In this document: piece by piece, positions 1 to 5,111 of the stretch
Layout of the letters: every line of letters starts with the position of its first letter
Numbering within the stretch: the stretch's first letter is position 1
Assembly: GCA_040900215.1 (NCBI GenBank)
Contig: JBBDZL010000011.1
Span: forward strand, 1 to 29,574
DNA length: 29,574 bases
Reading direction: 5' to 3'
From: 9FT-COMBO-53-11 sp040900215
GTDB lineage: Bacteria; Patescibacteriota; WWE3; 9FT-COMBO-53-11
Notes under the pieces: generated by a model
What the model was told of the DNA's origin: nothing
The model's input: only the letters and a program-made list of their open reading frames with translations
The model's database searches: none
Translations under genes and position numbers: made by a program

Positions 1-43
1 TGACCGCAAGGTCGTGCGAGTTCGATTCTCGCCCTCGGCACCA
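1..43 (+). tRNA. tRNA-Leu, 3' part only (anticodon outside window)
   Basis: The window opens inside a class II tRNA. A long variable arm (tgacc/ggtcg with a gcaa loop) is followed by a T arm (gcgag-ttcgatt-ctcgc), acceptor strand cctcggc, discriminator A and an encoded CCA. The acceptor strand is identical to that of the Leu(TAA) tRNA at 2246-2333, and A73 favours Leu over Ser. The isoacceptor cannot be read because the anticodon lies upstream. Confidence 0.85.
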
Positions 44-47
44 TTTT

Positions 48-103
48 CGGGGATTGGCGCAGTGGGACGACCCGCTACGGGTTCTAGCCGCTGCTCGTGT
101 AAA
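48..103 (+). repeat. Partial tRNA-Pro 5' duplication plus hairpin/CTAGC spacer
   Basis: Positions 48-65 match the first 18 nt of the downstream tRNA-Pro (104-121) at 17 of 18 bases. After this fragment comes no tRNA body but a spacer with a small hairpin (acccg-cta-cgggt) and a CTAGC motif, and then the complete tRNA-Pro begins. The layout matches two further elements at 1196-1282 and 1358-1439. It is not a functional tRNA as read. Its origin by slippage, recombination or a small mobile unit is unknown. Confidence 0.6.
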
Positions 104-178
104 CGGGGATTAGCGCAGTGGTAGCGCGCTCGCTTTGGGAGCGAGAGGTCCGCGGTTCGAATCCGCGATCCCCGACCA
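104..178 (+). tRNA. tRNA-Pro(TGG)
   Basis: Complete cloverleaf with acceptor cggggat/atccccg, anticodon stem ctcgc/gcgag around loop tttggga (anticodon TGG), T arm cgcgg-ttcgaat-ccgcg and encoded CCA. The C1 start and A discriminator fit tRNA-Pro. Confidence 0.95.
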
Positions 179-198
179 TCTTTTGATACATTTTTAGT

Positions 199-816
199 AT
201 GATAAGAATGGTGCCCGTGAAGCGTGGATTTATCTCCGAGCGAAGCGAGGCGTACTCGTTTCAGCGAGTTGCAACCGAGCAAAGCGAGGAAAGCACAAAG
301 CTATCGAGCCTAAGGCGAAATGGCTTTATCTCTGAATATAATGAGGCGACAAAGCTATCGAGCCTAAGGCGAAATGGCTTTACACTGTTAGAAATTTTAC
401 TGGTTGTCGCTCTTCTTGCCGTCCTGGCCGGAATTGTGATCCTAGCGATCAACCCCGCCCGCCAGCTCTCCCAAACCCGCAACTCCCAGCGGGCGGTAGA
501 TATCAATACCATCCTCAACGCTTCCTACCAGTACGCGATCGACAACAACGGAACGGTGCCGGCTTCGATCCAGACCAACGGAACCTGCGCCACCTTAGCC
601 ACTAACGAGATCTGCAAGACCGGTGGAACCTGCACCGGGCTGGTGGACCTCTCGGTCCTGACGGCCAGCGAAACCTATCTGGTGGCGATTCCGACCGATC
701 CGACCGGCGCCACCACCAACGGCGCTGGCTATCATATCGCCAGAATCGGCAACGGCCGCATTACCGTTTGCGCCCCCGATGCCGAGTTGGAGGAGACAAT
801 CAGCGTCACGAGATAG
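199..816 (+). CDS. Type IV prepilin-like protein with a duplicated leader
   Basis: Predicted pilin or pseudopilin, 205 aa. The class III signal is RRNGFTLLE: cleavage expected after Gly60, Phe61 as the mature N-terminus, Glu65 as the conserved Glu+5, then a hydrophobic helix (about 63-83). An NPARQLSQTRNSQR stretch and a small globular domain with cysteines follow. The leader is far longer than the usual 5-25 residues. It contains an exact 11-residue repeat TKLSSLRRNGF (33-43 and 51-61) and an earlier related KRGFISE (8-14), so three potential Gly|Phe sites lie in series. In-frame starts are ATG 199, ATG 208, GTG 211 and GTG 217. The last would give a classical short leader MKRG|F, which suggests repeats were inserted behind an ancestral leader. 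No Shine-Dalgarno is visible. Partner genes pilM, pilN and pilO lie at 23,960-26,214. Family call is firm; the processing site is uncertain. Confidence 0.85.
   Translation: MIRMVPVKRGFISERSEAYSFQRVATEQSEESTKLSSLRRNGFISEYNEATKLSSLRRNGFTLLEILLVVALLAVLAGIVILAINPARQLSQTRNSQRAVDINTILNASYQYAIDNNGTVPASIQTNGTCATLATNEICKTGGTCTGLVDLSVLTASETYLVAIPTDPTGATTNGAGYHIARIGNGRITVCAPDAELEETISVTR
237..288 (+). repeat. CGAGCGAAGCGAG-type palindromic repeats inside the prepilin leader
   Basis: CGAGCGAAGCGAG at 237-249 and CGAGCAAAGCGAG at 276-288 are near-palindromic and belong to a family also seen at 1251-1264 (minus strand) and 2360-2372. They encode the Ser/Glu/Arg-rich part of the leader, so the element was inserted without breaking the frame. 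Confidence 0.6.
295..382 (+). repeat. 34-bp direct repeat, 54-bp period, in prepilin leader
   Basis: The identical 34-bp segments 295-328 and 349-382 start 54 bp (18 codons) apart. Each encodes TKLSSLRRNGF, so the duplication carries the prepilin cleavage-site motif and preserves the reading frame. Confidence 0.9.
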
Positions 817-837
817 CCCGAATGATCGATTGAAAAT

Positions 838-876
838 CTCTTTAATATCTCCTAATATCTCTTATCGTCTCTTAAG
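838..876. repeat. 10-bp tandem repeat, consensus ATCTCCTAAT (about 4 units)
   Basis: About four degenerate copies of ATCTCYTAAT with 10-bp spacing lie just after the prepilin stop. A longer array of the same unit follows the CofE-like gene at 3111-3176. On the minus strand the units read ATTAGGAGAT, containing AGGAG. Confidence 0.7.
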
Positions 877-884
877 ATTGTTCC

Positions 885-960
885 TGGTGCCCCGAGAAGG
901 AGTCGAACCTTCACTCTTGACCTTAGAAGGGTCCTGCTTTATCCATTAAGCTATCGGGGC
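885..960 (-). tRNA. tRNA-Arg(TCT)
   Basis: Minus-strand cloverleaf: acceptor gccccga/tcggggc, anticodon loop cttctaa (TCT), T arm gaagg-ttcgact-ccttc, discriminator A and encoded CCA (885-887). It is the last of a five-tRNA minus-strand cluster. Confidence 0.93.
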
Positions 961-962
961 GC

Positions 963-1038
963 TGGAGCGCCCTAGAGGATTCGAACCTCCAACCTACTGC
1001 TCCGAAGGCAGTCGCTCTATCCATTGAGCTAAGGGCGC
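963..1038 (-). tRNA. tRNA-Arg(TCG)
   Basis: Acceptor gcgccct/agggcgc, anticodon stem actgc/gcagt around loop cttcgga (TCG), encoded CCA. Its 5' end directly abuts the CCA of tRNA-His with no spacer, and 2 nt separate it from tRNA-Arg(TCT), so maturation must come from a common precursor. Confidence 0.93.
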
Positions 1039-1114
1039 TGGGGTGGCTGGTGGGATTTGAACCCACGACATCTTCCTCCACAGGGAAGCGCTCTGCCGCT
1101 GAGCTACAGCCACC
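1039..1114 (-). tRNA. tRNA-His(GTG)
   Basis: Anticodon stem cttcc/ggaag with loop ctgtgga (GTG). The extra G-1 (complement of C1114) can pair with C73 (complement of G1042), the histidine identity pair. CCA is encoded at 1039-1041. Confidence 0.95.
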
Positions 1115-1118
1115 ACGA

Positions 1119-1195
1119 TGGTACCCCCGGTGGGACTCGAACCCACAACACCCGCCTTAAGAGGGCGGTGCTCTAACCGATTGAGCTACGGAGGC
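1119..1195 (-). tRNA. tRNA-Lys(CTT)
   Basis: Cloverleaf with acceptor gcctccg/cgggggt (two G-T wobbles), D arm gctc/gagc, anticodon stem ccgcc/ggcgg with loop ctcttaa (CTT), T arm gtggg-ttcgagt-cccac and encoded CCA. Its 5' end is copied again at 1263-1282. Confidence 0.93.
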
Positions 1196-1282
1196 TCACT
1201 CGGTCCGCCTACGGCGGAACCGATTGGACGCGACTTCCGTCGCTAGCAATCTCGCTTTCGCTCGATTGGGCTACGGAGGCTC
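1196..1282 (-). repeat. Partial tRNA-Lys 5' duplication plus hairpin/CTAGC spacer
   Basis: On the minus strand, 1282-1263 repeats the 20 nt at 1197-1178 (start of tRNA-Lys) with one difference. Between the copies lie cgagcgaaagcgag, a GCTAGC, a gcgac-ggaa-gtcgc hairpin and a tccgcc-gta-ggcgga hairpin. The order (tRNA 5' fragment, hairpin, CTAGC, hairpin, real tRNA) resembles 48-103. Confidence 0.6.
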
Positions 1283-1283
1283 C

Positions 1284-1357
1284 TGGAGCGGGATACGGGA
1301 CTTGAACCCGTTTCTTCAGCTTGGAAAGCTGACGTTGAGCCCATCAACTAATCCCGC
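1284..1357 (-). tRNA. tRNA-Gly(TCC)
   Basis: Acceptor gcgggat/atcccgc, anticodon stem tcagc/gctga with loop tttccaa (TCC), T arm cggg-ttcaagt-cccg, discriminator U as in bacterial tRNA-Gly, encoded CCA at 1284-1286. The D arm (agttgatgggctcaac) is somewhat atypical. Confidence 0.9.
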
Positions 1358-1439
1358 TTGGAAGGCTACCAATTGCGCATCCTGCAATTGCTAGATCGCT
1401 TTAAGCGAGCGTCCATTCTACCACTGAATTACACCCGCA
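1358..1439 (-). pseudogene. Interrupted, truncated tRNA-Gly-like remnant
   Basis: On the minus strand, 1439-1415 reads as a textbook tRNA-Gly 5' half (acceptor gcgggtg, TA, D arm ending tagaatg). It is interrupted by about 45 nt holding two hairpins (tcgc-ttaa-gcga type and caattgc/gcaattg) around CTAGC. An anticodon-arm fragment gtagccttccaag (1369-1357) follows and runs straight into the complete tRNA-Gly. No matching 3' acceptor strand (cacccgc) exists nearby, so this is most likely a remnant. Confidence 0.55.
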
Positions 1440-1486
1440 CCGGCTACTGAGTTATTATATCAAGCCCCCGATTATCCCCAAACATT

Positions 1487-1514
1487 TGACTTATAGTTTC
1501 CTCCTTGTTATACT
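1487..1514 (+). promoter_or_regulatory. Sigma-70-type promoter for the glucosaminidase-like gene
   Basis: TTGACT (1487-1492), 16-bp spacer and TATACT (1509-1514) preceded by TG (extended -10). Transcription should begin near 1521, leaving a leader of about 65 nt before ATG 1585. Confidence 0.7.
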
Positions 1515-1584
1515 ATAAGTTGCTCGAGTAGATTTGCGGCGGTTTCAGAGAACATCCGAGACCGACGGGTTTGCTTGAGCCTTT

Positions 1585-2208
1585 ATGATTTTTAAACGGA
1601 TTCGCAAAATCCGGACCAAACTGGTCCGCCTCGGGCGGACTGTTTTTTCGTGGCCGAAAATCCGCCAGGGCCTCTTGGCCATCTACCCTCGCGTTTTGGT
1701 CGGGGTTTACGCTCTTTTTATCCTGTTTTCTCCGTTTGCGCATATCAATACGGCCGACGCGCCGGTAATGGCGGCGGAGGATTTGGCCCGGATCGAGCGC
1801 CAGAAAGAGCTGGCGGAACTCCGAGCGGAGCTACGGACCTTCCTCCGGCGCTACCGGTCCAATCTCGGTTCGGAATACATCGAAGCTGTGATCGGGGTAG
1901 AGGAGCGGTACCGGATGCCCGGGTTTGCCAAACTGGCGACCGCGGTGGCCCTAAACGAGTCCTATCTGGGGAAAGTTTACCCGCAGGGTTCTTACAACAT
2001 TTGGGGGATCGGGGCCAGCTCTCCTGACCGCTGGATCGATTACGACTCTTGGAAAGAGGGAGCGACCGCTTTCTACCAAGTGGTCAAGCGGTTGGGAATG
2101 AGCCGGGTGAATCAAGAGGAGCTGCTCCAAATCTCCCGGGCCTACGTTGGGACCGCCAATTGGCGCCAGTGGGGGAATAAGATCTGGAAATTCTACCGGA
2201 AGATTTAA
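1585..2208 (+). CDS. Membrane-anchored glucosaminidase/lysozyme-like wall hydrolase
   Basis: 207 aa. A basic N-terminus precedes a single membrane segment (about 36-53), a charged helical stretch (64-90) and a C-terminal lysozyme-like domain. The core ALNESYLGKVY...YNIWGIG (122-143), followed by RWIDYDSWKEGATAFYQVV, resembles the N-acetylglucosaminidase (GH73-like) fold. In that fold a Glu before a glycine-rich N-[LIW]-[FW]-G-I loop is catalytic; here Glu125 is the candidate. The domain would lie outside the membrane and cut peptidoglycan glycan strands or lysozyme-type substrates. It is a stand-alone transcription unit with its own promoter between tRNA genes. No SH3 or LysM binding module is visible. 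The lysozyme-superfamily fold is likely; exact bond specificity is inference. Confidence 0.7.
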   Translation: MIFKRIRKIRTKLVRLGRTVFSWPKIRQGLLAIYPRVLVGVYALFILFSPFAHINTADAPVMAAEDLARIERQKELAELRAELRTFLRRYRSNLGSEYIEAVIGVEERYRMPGFAKLATAVALNESYLGKVYPQGSYNIWGIGASSPDRWIDYDSWKEGATAFYQVVKRLGMSRVNQEELLQISRAYVGTANWRQWGNKIWKFYRKI

Positions 2209-2245
2209 ATCCGGCCTCGCCTGCGCTAAAATGATTTCTGATCGC

Positions 2246-2333
2246 GCCGAGGTGGCGAAATGGCAGACGCACGGGACTTAAGATCCCGGGTCCTTCATCG
2301 GACGTGAGAGTTCGACTCTCTCCCTCGGCACCA
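2246..2333 (+). tRNA. tRNA-Leu(TAA)
   Basis: Class II tRNA of 88 nt with acceptor gccgagg/cctcggc, anticodon stem cggga/tcccg around loop cttaaga (TAA), a long variable arm, T arm gagag-ttcgact-ctctc, A73 and encoded CCA. Confidence 0.95.
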
Positions 2334-2334
2334 A

Positions 2335-2419
2335 GCTGGGAAAGTGCGGGTTCGCCTTTCGAGCGAAGCGAGAAAGTTAGAACTCGCGAAGGCGAGTCGT
2401 CCTCGCGCCCCCAGCACCA
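2335..2419 (+). other. tRNA-like hairpin element with acceptor stem and CCA
   Basis: This begins 1 nt after tRNA-Leu. The ends gctggg (2335-2340) and cccagc (2410-2415) can pair and are followed by ACCA, like a tRNA acceptor. The interior is a series of hairpins (ctttc/gaaag containing cgagcgaagcgag; actcgc-gaag-gcgagt) and lacks a recognisable T arm or anticodon arm. It could be a decayed tRNA invaded by the hairpin repeat, or an unusual structured RNA. Confidence 0.45.
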
Positions 2420-2431
2420 ATCTATTCTGAA

Positions 2432-3109
2432 ATGAATCGAGAACGAATCGAAGAAGTCGAGGGGATCAAGTACGAACGGATCCCCGTCAAAACCCACAAG
2501 ATCACGTTTGGAGAGGACCTCCCCCTGCTGTTGAAGAAGTATGTTCTTCCCAAGCTCAAGTCCGGCGACTGGATCGCCGTTTCCGAGAAAATCGTTTCGG
2601 TCTGCCAGGGCCATAACCGACACATCTCGACCGTCAGGGCCGGTTGGCTGGCCCGGCTGCTGGTAAAAGGGGTTAAGAAATACCCTAACGATATCGGTTT
2701 TTCCCGGCCGGAGAAGATGCAGGTCGCGGTGGAGCGGGCCGGAATGAGGAGAATCCTGCTCGCGATGCTTTTGGGATCGATTGGTAAGCTCTTTGGTGTC
2801 CGGGGGATTTTTTGGATTGTTGCCGGCCATCGGGTTTCCGAGATCGATGGCTTTAACCCCGATGCGATGTATCCCTACACCGAGTACGTGATGCTCCCGC
2901 CCGAAGAGCCGGAGAAGATCGTGCGGGAGTTAGAAGAGCAGCTCGGCTACCCGGTCGCGATGGTCGACGGCAACAATGTCGAAACCAATGTGATCGCCCA
3001 GAGCGCCGGGGTCCCCGTCGACCGGAAGACGGTCAAGCGCATCCTCCACGGTAACCCCCAAGGTCAGGGCAGAGAGCTCACCCCCTTTGTGATTATTCGC
3101 GCCTCTTAA
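2432..3109 (+). CDS. CofE-like (F420-0:gamma-glutamyl ligase domain) protein
   Basis: 225 aa. It resembles the CofE/F420-0:gamma-glutamyl ligase family across its length: VSEKIVSVCQGH near 50-61, a central helical insert with FSRPEKMQVAVERAG, and the C-terminal GYPVAMVDGNNVETNVIAQSAG block. Canonical CofE adds glutamates to F420-0 in a GTP-dependent reaction. No other F420 gene is seen here and F420 synthesis is not expected in this kind of organism, so the substrate is unknown and an amide-ligase-type role is only inference. It starts at ATG 2432, with TATTCT three to four bases upstream and no clear Shine-Dalgarno. It stands alone, ending in a tandem-repeat array. Confidence 0.75.
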   Translation: MNRERIEEVEGIKYERIPVKTHKITFGEDLPLLLKKYVLPKLKSGDWIAVSEKIVSVCQGHNRHISTVRAGWLARLLVKGVKKYPNDIGFSRPEKMQVAVERAGMRRILLAMLLGSIGKLFGVRGIFWIVAGHRVSEIDGFNPDAMYPYTEYVMLPPEEPEKIVRELEEQLGYPVAMVDGNNVETNVIAQSAGVPVDRKTVKRILHGNPQGQGRELTPFVIIRAS

Positions 3110-3110
3110 T

Positions 3111-3176
3111 ATCTCTTAAAATCTCCTATAATCTCCTAACATCTCCTACTACCTCCTAATATCTCCTAGTAGCTGC
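3111..3176. repeat. 10-bp tandem array, consensus ATCTCCTAAT (about 7 units)
   Basis: Seven consecutive decamers (atctcttaaa, atctcctata, atctcctaac, atctcctact, acctcctaat, atctcctagt, agctgctctt) in strict 10-bp phase immediately after the CofE-like stop. The same unit occurs at 838-876. Units carry CTCCT, complementary to a Shine-Dalgarno; the opposite strand carries AGGAG. Confidence 0.85.
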
Positions 3177-3178
3177 TC

Positions 3179-3207
3179 TTGACTTTAATCTTTTATTCCT
3201 TTAAAAA
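3179..3207 (+). promoter_or_regulatory. Probable promoter for zinc-ribbon/trigger factor unit
   Basis: TTGACT (3179-3184), 17-bp spacer, TAAAAA (3202-3207), about 40 nt upstream of the small zinc-ribbon gene. The -35 is good and the -10 is weak. Confidence 0.45.
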
Positions 3208-3249
3208 TAGGCAAGCATTCCGCTTTTTCCCGAAAGGGGGTGATGGTTG

Positions 3250-3411
3250 ATGGAAGATACAGAAAGCGAAGAGACATACGTTTGCAGCGAGTGCGGGCAC
3301 GAAGGGCCCGAAAATGATATTTGCCCGGATTGCGGGGGGCAAATGCTGCCGAAAGAAAAAGCCGATGGTGGTCTCCCCGGATTGGAAGAAGAGGAAGAGG
3401 AGATGGCGTAA
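3250..3411 (+). CDS. Small zinc-ribbon protein (53 aa)
   Basis: Two CxxC knuckles (Cys12/Cys15 and Cys25/Cys28) form a rubredoxin-like or zinc-ribbon core in the first 30 residues. A linker and a strongly acidic tail (LEEEEEEMA) follow. ATG 3250 is supported by the unusually strong Shine-Dalgarno AGGGGGTGAT ending about 7 nt upstream; an in-frame TTG at 3247 is a less likely start. Ten nt after its stop begins the trigger factor gene, so both are probably on one transcript from the promoter at 3179. Zinc ribbons of this size often bind nucleic acid or protein partners, but no specific function can be assigned. Confidence 0.75.
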   Translation: MEDTESEETYVCSECGHEGPENDICPDCGGQMLPKEKADGGLPGLEEEEEEMA

Positions 3412-3421
3412 TATTTAAACT

Positions 3422-4276
3422 GTGGCTGATTCACAAATTTCCCGCAAAGACTCCGAAATTACTTTAACTGTCCGAGTACCGGCCGACCAGGTCGAGGGGG
3501 CTTTTTCTCGAGTAAAGGCCGAGGCCCTCAAAACCGTGGAAGTTTCCGGTTTTCGGACCGGGAAAGCACCGGCGAAGCTGGCCGAATCCCGTCTCGACGA
3601 AAACAAACTGGCCCAATCCCTTTTCCAAGAGGTAGTGCCGATCGCTTACGCCCGCGCCGTTTCCGAACACCAGATCAAGCCCGTCATCCCTCCCCAGATT
3701 TCAGTCACCTCATTCAAAAAAGGCGAGGAGCTGGTTTTCGAAGCCCGCACTGCCGAAGCCCCCGAGGTTAAGCTCAAGGATTACCGGAAATCTCTTCAGG
3801 CCGTTAAAGGCAAAACCATTTTCGGCCCGAAGGGGGAGCCGATCGGGGATGACGCCAAGGTAACCGCCGCCCAGGTGCTGGAGAAAGTTCGCGAAGCGGC
3901 CCAGGCCGAGATTCCCCACATTCTGATTGATTATGAAGTCCAACGGATGCTTTCCTCCTTGGTGGATCAGGTCAACTCCCTCGGTTTGACCGTTGACCAG
4001 TATCTTTCCTCCCAAGGGAAGAAACCGGAAGACCTGCAGAAGGAGTATCACGAGATTGCCGAACGAAACCTCAAGGACGAGTTTATCCTCAACCAAATTT
4101 CCCGGGAAGAAAAGATTAGCGTATCCGAAAAAGAGATTGAAGACGCCATCGAAGCGGCGCCGGATGAGAAGACCCGGGCCGGCCTCAATGAGCCGCGGGG
4201 CAAGGCCTACTTGGAAGACGTCCTCCGCAAGCGCAAGACGATTGAGCATCTGATTAAACTAGCCGAAGTAAAATAA
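3422..4276 (+). CDS. tig: Trigger factor, short form without PPIase domain
   Basis: 284 aa ribosome-associated chaperone. The N-terminal ribosome-binding domain carries the signature loop as GFRTGKAP (43-50; GFRxGKxP in the family). The C-terminal substrate-cradle domain starts near IPHILIDYEVQRML and runs through EEKISVSEKEIEDAIE to the end. Typical trigger factor is about 430-480 aa with an FKBP-like domain between these parts; here only about 30 residues link them, so the prolyl isomerase domain is missing. The start is GTG 3422, the only in-frame start consistent with the family's N-terminus. clpP follows 21 nt later, the common tig-clpP neighbourhood. Confidence 0.88.
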   Translation: MADSQISRKDSEITLTVRVPADQVEGAFSRVKAEALKTVEVSGFRTGKAPAKLAESRLDENKLAQSLFQEVVPIAYARAVSEHQIKPVIPPQISVTSFKKGEELVFEARTAEAPEVKLKDYRKSLQAVKGKTIFGPKGEPIGDDAKVTAAQVLEKVREAAQAEIPHILIDYEVQRMLSSLVDQVNSLGLTVDQYLSSQGKKPEDLQKEYHEIAERNLKDEFILNQISREEKISVSEKEIEDAIEAAPDEKTRAGLNEPRGKAYLEDVLRKRKTIEHLIKLAEVK

Positions 4277-4279
4277 CTC

Positions 4280-4288
4280 TGGTATTAT
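4280..4288 (+). promoter_or_regulatory. Extended -10 element upstream of clpP
   Basis: TGG-TATTAT ends 9 nt before ATG 4298. A start site about 7 nt downstream of the -10 would leave only about 3 nt of leader, so this mRNA would be essentially leaderless. Confidence 0.5.
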
Positions 4289-4297
4289 TTAGTTGAA

Positions 4298-4879
4298 ATG
4301 GCTTCCTATCCCGTTCCATTCGTGGTCGAACAAACCCCAAGAGGTGAGCGCGCTTACGACATCTTCTCCCGTTTGCTGGAGGAGCGGATTGTTTTTTTGG
4401 CCGGGCCGATCTCGGACGCGATGGCGAACGTGGTCATCGCCCAGTTGTTGCTGCTGCAGCAGCAGGATCCGAAGAAAGAGATCAAGATGTACGTTAACTC
4501 TCCGGGAGGTTCGGCCTACGCCGCCTTTGCGATCTACGATACAATGCTGCAGCTCTCGACCCCGATCTCCACGATTGCGGTCGGGATGGCCGCTTCGGCG
4601 GCCACTCTTCTGCTGGCGGCCGGAAATAAAGGGAAGAGGATGTCTCTCCCTCACGCTTTGATCCACATCCACCAGCCCTTGGGAGAGGCCGGCGGCCAGG
4701 CGAGCGATATCGCGATCACCGCGAAAGAAATCCTCCGGCTGAAGGATCTCTATGCGGCGACGCTGGCGAAGCACGCCGGCCAGACCAAGGACAAAATCAT
4801 GAACGACATCGACCGGGACCTCAACATGACTCCCGAAGAGGCCAAGAAGTACGGGCTCATCGACCGAATCGTCGCTTAA
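4298..4879 (+). CDS. clpP: ATP-dependent Clp protease proteolytic subunit
   Basis: 193 aa, typical ClpP length. The serine protease triad is readable: Ser100 in GMAASAATLL, His125 in IHIHQP and Asp174 in RDLNMTPEEAKKYGLID. The oligomer-forming NSPGGS turn is at 67-72. ClpP forms a double-heptamer chamber that degrades proteins unfolded by a ClpX or ClpC ATPase; no such ATPase gene lies in this window. It follows the trigger factor gene, linking chaperone and protease as in many bacteria, but appears to have its own promoter. Gln of the usual GQAAS motif is Met here, a conservative change. Confidence 0.96.
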   Translation: MASYPVPFVVEQTPRGERAYDIFSRLLEERIVFLAGPISDAMANVVIAQLLLLQQQDPKKEIKMYVNSPGGSAYAAFAIYDTMLQLSTPISTIAVGMAASAATLLLAAGNKGKRMSLPHALIHIHQPLGEAGGQASDIAITAKEILRLKDLYAATLAKHAGQTKDKIMNDIDRDLNMTPEEAKKYGLIDRIVA

Positions 4880-4895
4880 ATTTTTTCCATTCGGA

Positions 4896-4901
4896 TATAA
4901 T
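4896..4901 (+). promoter_or_regulatory. -10 box for tRNA-Val
   Basis: A perfect TATAAT, 36 nt upstream of tRNA-Val. No convincing -35 is seen at the expected distance. Confidence 0.45.
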
Positions 4902-4937
4902 TTAAAAAGGAGAGCGCCATTGTTGGAATCGTTTTGG

Positions 4938-5014
4938 GGGCGGTTAGCTCAGTTGGTTAGAGCGCAGCATTGACATTGCTGAGGTCAGAGGTTCGACTCC
5001 TCTACCGCCCACCA
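4938..5014 (+). tRNA. tRNA-Val(GAC)
   Basis: Acceptor gggcggt/accgccc, anticodon stem cagca/tgctg with loop ttgacat (GAC), T arm cagagg-ttcgact-cctct, A73 and encoded CCA. Confidence 0.95.
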
Positions 5015-5032
5015 TTTTAACTCCTCCCCGAT

Positions 5033-5061
5033 TTGCTTTTTAAAGATTTCCGTAATACTAT
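5033..5061 (+). promoter_or_regulatory. Probable promoter of the FtsH-like gene
   Basis: TTGCTT (5033-5038), 17-bp spacer, TACTAT (5056-5061), about 45 nt upstream of the coding start. A clear Shine-Dalgarno AAAGGAG lies at 5097-5103. Confidence 0.5.
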
Positions 5062-5111
5062 GGGAAGCAAGTACTTCCAAAACCTGACACTCTCTGAAAG
5101 GAGTGAGAAAG

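Noticed and set aside
1358..1439. Interrupted tRNA-Gly considered as an intron-containing or split functional tRNA
   Set aside because: The insert is too short for a group I intron, and no 3' acceptor strand cacccgc matching gcgggtg is found nearby.
3111..3176. Tandem array considered as CRISPR
   Set aside because: Units are 10 bp without spacers of constant length and no cas gene is present.
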